This document shows positions 59,555 through 64,000 of a stretch of DNA of 64,000 bases, piece by piece (the stretch's first letter is position 1; each line of letters opens with the position of its first letter). This DNA comes from Nitrobacter vulgaris. GTDB taxonomy: Bacteria > Pseudomonadota > Alphaproteobacteria > Rhizobiales > Xanthobacteraceae. Where the stretch lies: positions 158,044-222,043 of the forward strand of contig NZ_JAVDPZ010000002.1 in assembly GCF_031453995.1 (NCBI RefSeq). The letters run 5' to 3'. Position numbers and translations under genes: made by a program. The notes below the pieces were generated by a model that worked only from the letters and a program-made list of their open reading frames with translations, was not told the DNA's origin and did not search any database.

Positions 59555-61390
59555 ATGCATCGCTATCGGTCCCATACCTGCGGCGCGCTCCGCGACAGCC
59601 ACATCGACCAGACGGTCCGCCTGTCCGGCTGGTGCCATCGCATTCGCGACCACGGCGGGGTGCTGTTCATCGACCTGCGCGATCATTACGGGCTGACCCA
59701 GTGCGTAGCCGATCCGGACTCGCCGGCTTTCGCCGACGCTGAAAAGCTACGCTCCGAATGGGTGGTCCGGATCGACGGCAAGGCGCGCCGCCGTCCGGCA
59801 GGCACCGAAAATCCGGAACTGCCGACCGGTAGCGTTGAAATCTATATTACGGAAATCGAGGTGCTCGGCCCTGCCGCCGAATTGCCGCTGCCGGTATTCG
59901 GCGAGCAGGAATACCCCGAAGACATAAGGCTTAAGTACCGTTTTCTCGACCTTCGTCGCGAGAAGCTGCATCAGAACATCATGACCCGCGGCGCCATCGT
60001 CGATTCGATGCGCAGGCGCATGAAGGAACAGGGTTTCTTCGAGTTCCAGACCCCGATCCTGACGGCCTCCTCGCCGGAAGGCGCACGCGACTTCCTGGTG
60101 CCGAGCCGCATTCATCCTGGCAAGTTCTACGCGCTGCCGCAGGCGCCGCAGCAGTACAAGCAGCTTTTGATGATGTCCGGCTTCGACCGCTACTTCCAGA
60201 TCGCGCCGTGCTTCCGAGACGAAGACCCGCGCGCCGACCGCCTGCCGGGCGAGTTCTACCAGCTCGATCTTGAAATGAGCTTCATCGAGCAAGACGATGT
60301 TTTTGCTGCGGTTGAGCCGGTTGTCACCGGCGTGTTCGAGGAATTCGCCAAGGGCAAGCCGGTAACAAAGAACTGGCCGCGGATTCCGTTTGCTGAAAGC
60401 CTACGCAAGTACGGCACCGACAAGCCCGATCTGCGCAATCCGCTGGAAATGCAGGACGTATCCGAGCATTTCCGCGGCTCGGGCTTCAAGGTGTTCGCTC
60501 GGATGCTGGAGGATTCGAAGAACCAGGTCTGGGCGATTCCGGGGCCGGGCGGCGGCAGCCGGGCGTTCTGCGACCGCATGAATTCGTGGGCGCAGGGCGA
60601 GGGTCAGCCGGGCCTCGGCTACATCATGTGGCGCGAGGCAACCGGAAATCTCGGCGAAGGCAAGTTGGACGACAGTTTGGTTTTAAGCGCGGGATCACCG
60701 GAAATCGTGGGCGCAGGTCCGCTCGCCAACAATATCGGTCCTGAGCGCACCGAGGCGATCCGCGCCCAGCTCGGCCTCAAGGCTGGCGATGCGGCCTTCT
60801 TCGTTGCTGGCGATCCGGCAAAATTCTGGAAGTTCGCAGGGCTCGCGCGCACCAAACTCGGCGAGGAACTGAACTTGATCGACAAGGACAGGTTCGAGCT
60901 GGCCTGGATCGTCGACTTCCCGATGTATGAGTACAACGAAGAAGATAAAAAGGTCGACTTCTCGCACAATCCATTCTCGATGCCGCAGGGCGGGCTCGAC
61001 GCGCTCAACACCCAGGACCCGCTGACGATCAAGGCGTTCCAGTACGACATCGCCTGCAACGGCTACGAGATCGCCTCCGGCGGCATTCGTAATCACAGGC
61101 CGGAAGCGATGGTGAAGGCGTTCGAGATCGCCGGTTATGGTGAGACCGAGGTCGTCGAGCGCTTCGGCGGCATGTACCGCGCGTTTCAATATGGCGCACC
61201 GCCGCATGGCGGCATGGCGGCCGGCGTCGACCGCATCGTCATGCTGCTCTGCGGCACCACCAACCTGCGCGAAATCTCCCTGTTTCCGATGAACCAGCAG
61301 GCCGAGGATCTGCTGATGAGCGCGCCATCAGACGTCGCTCCGAAGCAGTTGCGCGAGCTTCATATCCGGCTCAATCTGCCAAAAGACTAG
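59555..61390 (+). CDS. aspS: Aspartyl-tRNA synthetase
   Basis: 611 residues. OB-fold anticodon domain (LSGWCHRIRDHGGVLFIDLR), motif 1, motif 2 (FQIAPCFRDEDPRADRLPGE), a GAD-type insertion (NLIDKDRFELAWIVDFPMYE), motif 3 (HGGMAAGVDRIVMLLCG). Length with the bacterial insertion is normal. Many alphaproteobacteria make Asp-tRNA(Asn) with this enzyme and GatCAB; the inserted domain cannot settle that here. Confidence 0.98.
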   Translation: MHRYRSHTCGALRDSHIDQTVRLSGWCHRIRDHGGVLFIDLRDHYGLTQCVADPDSPAFADAEKLRSEWVVRIDGKARRRPAGTENPELPTGSVEIYITEIEVLGPAAELPLPVFGEQEYPEDIRLKYRFLDLRREKLHQNIMTRGAIVDSMRRRMKEQGFFEFQTPILTASSPEGARDFLVPSRIHPGKFYALPQAPQQYKQLLMMSGFDRYFQIAPCFRDEDPRADRLPGEFYQLDLEMSFIEQDDVFAAVEPVVTGVFEEFAKGKPVTKNWPRIPFAESLRKYGTDKPDLRNPLEMQDVSEHFRGSGFKVFARMLEDSKNQVWAIPGPGGGSRAFCDRMNSWAQGEGQPGLGYIMWREATGNLGEGKLDDSLVLSAGSPEIVGAGPLANNIGPERTEAIRAQLGLKAGDAAFFVAGDPAKFWKFAGLARTKLGEELNLIDKDRFELAWIVDFPMYEYNEEDKKVDFSHNPFSMPQGGLDALNTQDPLTIKAFQYDIACNGYEIASGGIRNHRPEAMVKAFEIAGYGETEVVERFGGMYRAFQYGAPPHGGMAAGVDRIVMLLCGTTNLREISLFPMNQQAEDLLMSAPSDVAPKQLRELHIRLNLPKD

Positions 61391-61579
61391 CGGTTCGATT
61401 CTAGCTTCGGCATCTCTTTTCCGCAGGCATCTCTGCGAGAGTAGCATCGAGCAATCGCAGGCAAATTGCTGACGAAGCTTGGATTTTGACATTCGTGTTT
61501 GGGACTGGCAGCCGGTAGCGCGCTATTGTCAGATCCGCTCCGCCAACCGGCCGACCGAAGCTTCCGGGGAGCGTTTACC

Positions 61580-63862
61580 GTGTCGTATTCAGAAGATCTC
61601 CGCTCCGCCGCGCTGTCGTTCCACCGCAACCCGCGTCCCGGCAAGCTCGAAATTCAGCCAACAAAACCGCTCGCCAACCAGCGCGACCTCGCGCTTGCCT
61701 ATTCACCGGGCGTTGCGGCAGCCTGCGAGGAGATCGTCGCCGATCCCGCGGAAGCCGCAACGCTGACCGGCCGGGCCAATCTGGTCGCCGTGGTATCGAA
61801 CGGCACAGCCGTGCTCGGTCTTGGTAATATTGGGCCGCTCGCCTCCAAGCCCGTCATGGAAGGCAAGGCGGTCCTGTTCAAGAAGTTTGCCGGCATCGAC
61901 GTGTTCGATATCGAGATCGCTGCCGATACCATCGAGCGCGTGGTGGAGACGGTCGCGGCGCTGGAGCCGACCTTCGGCGGAATCAACCTTGAGGACATCA
62001 AGGGGCCCGAGTGCTTCGAAATCGAGGAGCGGCTGAAGGCCCGGATGAAGATTCCGGTCTTTCATGACGACCAGCACGGCACCGCGATCATCGTCGCTGC
62101 CGCCATCACCAACGCGCTGTTGCTGAATGGCAAGGCGCTCGAAGAGGTCAAGATCGTCGCGTCAGGCGCGGGGGCGGCCGCTATCGCCTGTCTCAATCTG
62201 CTGGTGTCGATGGGCGCGCAGCGCAAAAACATCTGGGTTTGCGATATCGACGGCGTTGTTTACGACGGCCGCAATACCCGAATGGACAAGTGGAAAGCGG
62301 TTTATTCGCAGAAGACCGACAAGCGCAAGCTGGCGGAAGCGATTGCGGGCGCGGATGTGTTTCTGGGCGTCTCGGCCGGCGGCGTGTTGACGCCGGAGAT
62401 GGTCGCGCAGATGGCGGATAAGCCGCTGGTGCTGGCGCTCGCCAATCCTGTTCCGGAAATCATGCCGGACGAGGCGCGCAAGGCGCGGCCGGATGCCATG
62501 ATCTGCACTGGACGTTCCGACTTTCCTAATCAGGTGAACAACGTCCTGTGTTTTCCCTTTATCTTCCGTGGCGCTCTCGACGTCGGCGCCACCGCGATCA
62601 ACGAGGATATGAAGCTGGCCGCTGTCGATGCCATCGCCCGGCTAGCCCGCGAACCGCCGTCCGACGCCGCTATCCGATTTGACAGCGAAACTCATGGTTT
62701 CGGACCGGGCTCTTTGATTCCCAGTCCATTCGACCCCCGCCTGATCCTGCGCATCGCGCCCGCCGTCGCGAGGGCCGCCATGGCTTCGGGAGTTGCGACG
62801 CGGCCGATCACGAATTTCGACGAGTACCACGCGCGGCTTGAACGCTTTGCCTTCCGGTCCGGCCTCGTCATGAAACCAGTATTTGCGAAGGCAAAGAAGC
62901 AGCCGTTTCGGGTGATCTACGCCGAGGGAGAGGATCTGCGTGTGCTGCGAGCCACTCAAGAGGTGCTTGAGGAGCAACTGGCCCGCCCGATCCTGGTCGG
63001 TCGCCCGTCCGTGGTGGAGACGCGCCTCAGGCGTCTCGGTCTCGCGATCAAGGCGGGCAGGGATTTCGATCTGATCAACCCCGAGGACGATCCCCGCTAC
63101 CGAGCATATGTGCAGTCCTACATCGATGTCGCCGGCCGGCACGGCGCGACGCCGGACGTCGCACGGACGACGATCCGCACCAATGCGACCGTAATAGCGG
63201 CGCTCGCGGTGGTGCGAGGCGAAGCCGATGCGATGCTGTGCGGCGTTGAAGGCAGCTATATGCGGCACCTCCGGCACATTCGGGAGATCATCGGGTATCT
63301 GCCCGGGGCGAGCGACTTCGCCGCGCTATCGCTGATGATCACCGGCAAGGGCGCCTATTTCATCGCGGATACGCAGGTGCGCCCAAACCCGTCCGCTGAC
63401 GAACTCGCGGACATCGCATCCCAGGCTGCCGTCCATGTGCAGCGCTTCAACATCACGCCGAAGATCGCTTTCGTGTCGCATTCCGATTTCGGCAGCTACG
63501 ATACGGAATCCTCGCGCAAGGCGCGTCGAGCGACCGAACTGTTCATCGCCCGTCATCCCGATATCGAGGCTGACGGTGAAATGCAGGGCGATACCGCCTT
63601 GTCGGAGTCCGCACGACAACTGATCTTGCCGCATTCTCGGTTAACCGGCGTCGCCAACGTTCTAATTCTGCCCAACCTCGATGCAGCGAACGCCGCCTAT
63701 CAGATGATCAAGGTGCTCGGCAGCGGCCTGCTTGTCGGGCCCATCCTGATCGGTCCCGCGCATCCCGCCCACATTTTGACGCCGTCAGTGACGGCGCGCG
63801 GGATCCTCAACATGACGGCCATTGCGGTGGTCGAGGCGCAGGAGCGCGCGATCCGCTCTTAG
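61580..63862 (+). CDS. maeB: NADP-dependent malic enzyme fused to a phosphotransacetylase-like domain
   Basis: 760 residues from GTG 61580. Malic enzyme half: LALAYSPGVAAACEEI, FGGINLEDIKGPECFEIEER, IPVFHDDQHGTAIIVAAAIT, VASGAGAAAIACLNLLVSMG. C-terminal PTA-like half (about 440-760): VIYAEGEDLRVLRATQEVLE, GAYFIADTQVRPNPSADELA. Malate to pyruvate with NADPH for biosynthesis. The C-terminal domain in these fusions is regulatory rather than catalytic in E. coli MaeB. IS sequence begins 1 bp after the stop. Confidence 0.96.
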   Translation: MSYSEDLRSAALSFHRNPRPGKLEIQPTKPLANQRDLALAYSPGVAAACEEIVADPAEAATLTGRANLVAVVSNGTAVLGLGNIGPLASKPVMEGKAVLFKKFAGIDVFDIEIAADTIERVVETVAALEPTFGGINLEDIKGPECFEIEERLKARMKIPVFHDDQHGTAIIVAAAITNALLLNGKALEEVKIVASGAGAAAIACLNLLVSMGAQRKNIWVCDIDGVVYDGRNTRMDKWKAVYSQKTDKRKLAEAIAGADVFLGVSAGGVLTPEMVAQMADKPLVLALANPVPEIMPDEARKARPDAMICTGRSDFPNQVNNVLCFPFIFRGALDVGATAINEDMKLAAVDAIARLAREPPSDAAIRFDSETHGFGPGSLIPSPFDPRLILRIAPAVARAAMASGVATRPITNFDEYHARLERFAFRSGLVMKPVFAKAKKQPFRVIYAEGEDLRVLRATQEVLEEQLARPILVGRPSVVETRLRRLGLAIKAGRDFDLINPEDDPRYRAYVQSYIDVAGRHGATPDVARTTIRTNATVIAALAVVRGEADAMLCGVEGSYMRHLRHIREIIGYLPGASDFAALSLMITGKGAYFIADTQVRPNPSADELADIASQAAVHVQRFNITPKIAFVSHSDFGSYDTESSRKARRATELFIARHPDIEADGEMQGDTALSESARQLILPHSRLTGVANVLILPNLDAANAAYQMIKVLGSGLLVGPILIGPAHPAHILTPSVTARGILNMTAIAVVEAQERAIRS

Positions 63863-64000
63863 AGCCTGTTTGGAAAATCAGGGATGAGCGTTTCTGCGGA
63901 TGAGGACACCGGCCATGGCGACATGGATCATGGCGGTTGAGACATCGATGCGACGTTCGTAATCGCGCACGAGCCTGCGCCAGCGGATCATCCAGCCGAA
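63863..64000 (-). mobile_element. IS5-family element, right part (cut by window edge)
   Basis: GAGCCTGTTTGGAAAATCAG is the expected terminal repeat, directly after the maeB stop, followed by the C-terminal transposase frame. Rest of the element is outside. Confidence 0.8.
63878..64000 (-). CDS. IS5-family transposase, C-terminal 40 residues
   Basis: Minus strand gives FGWMIRWRRLVRDYERRIDV and STAMIHVAMAGVLIRRNAHP then stop. RDYE(R/V) and the C-terminal AMAGVLIRR match IS5/IS427-group DDE transposases. Incomplete at the window edge. Confidence 0.85.
   Translation of the reverse strand, partial: FGWMIRWRRLVRDYERRIDVSTAMIHVAMAGVLIRRNAHP

Overview
The window looks like chromosome of a Bradyrhizobium/Nitrobacter-type alphaproteobacterium (Nitrobacteraceae). 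Reasons: high GC; a core gene order of purN-purM, a CDP-alcohol phosphatidyltransferase, hdaA, ppk, ppx, rnd, aspS and maeB; an aa3 oxidase subunit IV; an FNR/FixK-type regulator; a ROSE-type RNA thermometer in front of a small heat-shock gene; and intergenic repeats of the bradyrhizobial kind. The genus is inference.

Layout. 1-2.6 kb: the end of efp facing epmA-epmB, which modify EF-P. 2.6-16.7 kb: many short genes, largely membrane, secreted or stress related (HdeD-like, PAP2, split chromate transporter, FNR-like regulator, PRC-barrel, glyoxalase, Gly-rich protein, tandem cold-shock protein, DUF192) and tRNA-Glu(TTC). 16.77 kb: tRNA-Pro(TGG). Its 3' part (50 bp) is repeated exactly at 37.86 kb, bounding a 21-kb genomic island with a tyrosine integrase beside the right repeat. 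The island carries an orphan phage-like tail-spike/beta-helix protein, a WbuC-like cupin, a dense set of small stress-type genes (PRC-barrel, YciE/F-like, DUF3597, CsbD, Hsp20, secreted and one-helix membrane microproteins), an AAC(3)-I-like acetyltransferase, a second integrase, and an AlpA-RepA-type ATPase module. 37.9-40.9 kb: debris of an older integration (frameshifted integrase end, 12-bp tRNA-Pro scrap) and a diverged gene pair. 41-64 kb: core metabolism, namely a NodU/CmcH-type carbamoyltransferase, NDUFS4-like protein, two-subunit methylcrotonyl-CoA carboxylase, ndk, TerC, purMN, hdaA, ppk-ppx, CNNM/CBS protein, RNase D, aspS, maeB, and the end of an IS5-family element cut by the window edge.

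Main regulatory theme. At least eight sites match the alphaproteobacterial general-stress sigma (EcfG) promoter, GGAAC-N16/17-(C/G)GTT, each in front of a small gene. Three are in the core part and five in the island, so the island appears wired into the host stress response. One target is a 26-residue membrane protein that occurs twice, once in core and once in island. Separately, an FNR-like regulator with an altered recognition helix has two TTGCG-N4-CGCAA palindromes upstream, and a TTGA-N6-TCAA box precedes a nearby secreted-protein gene.
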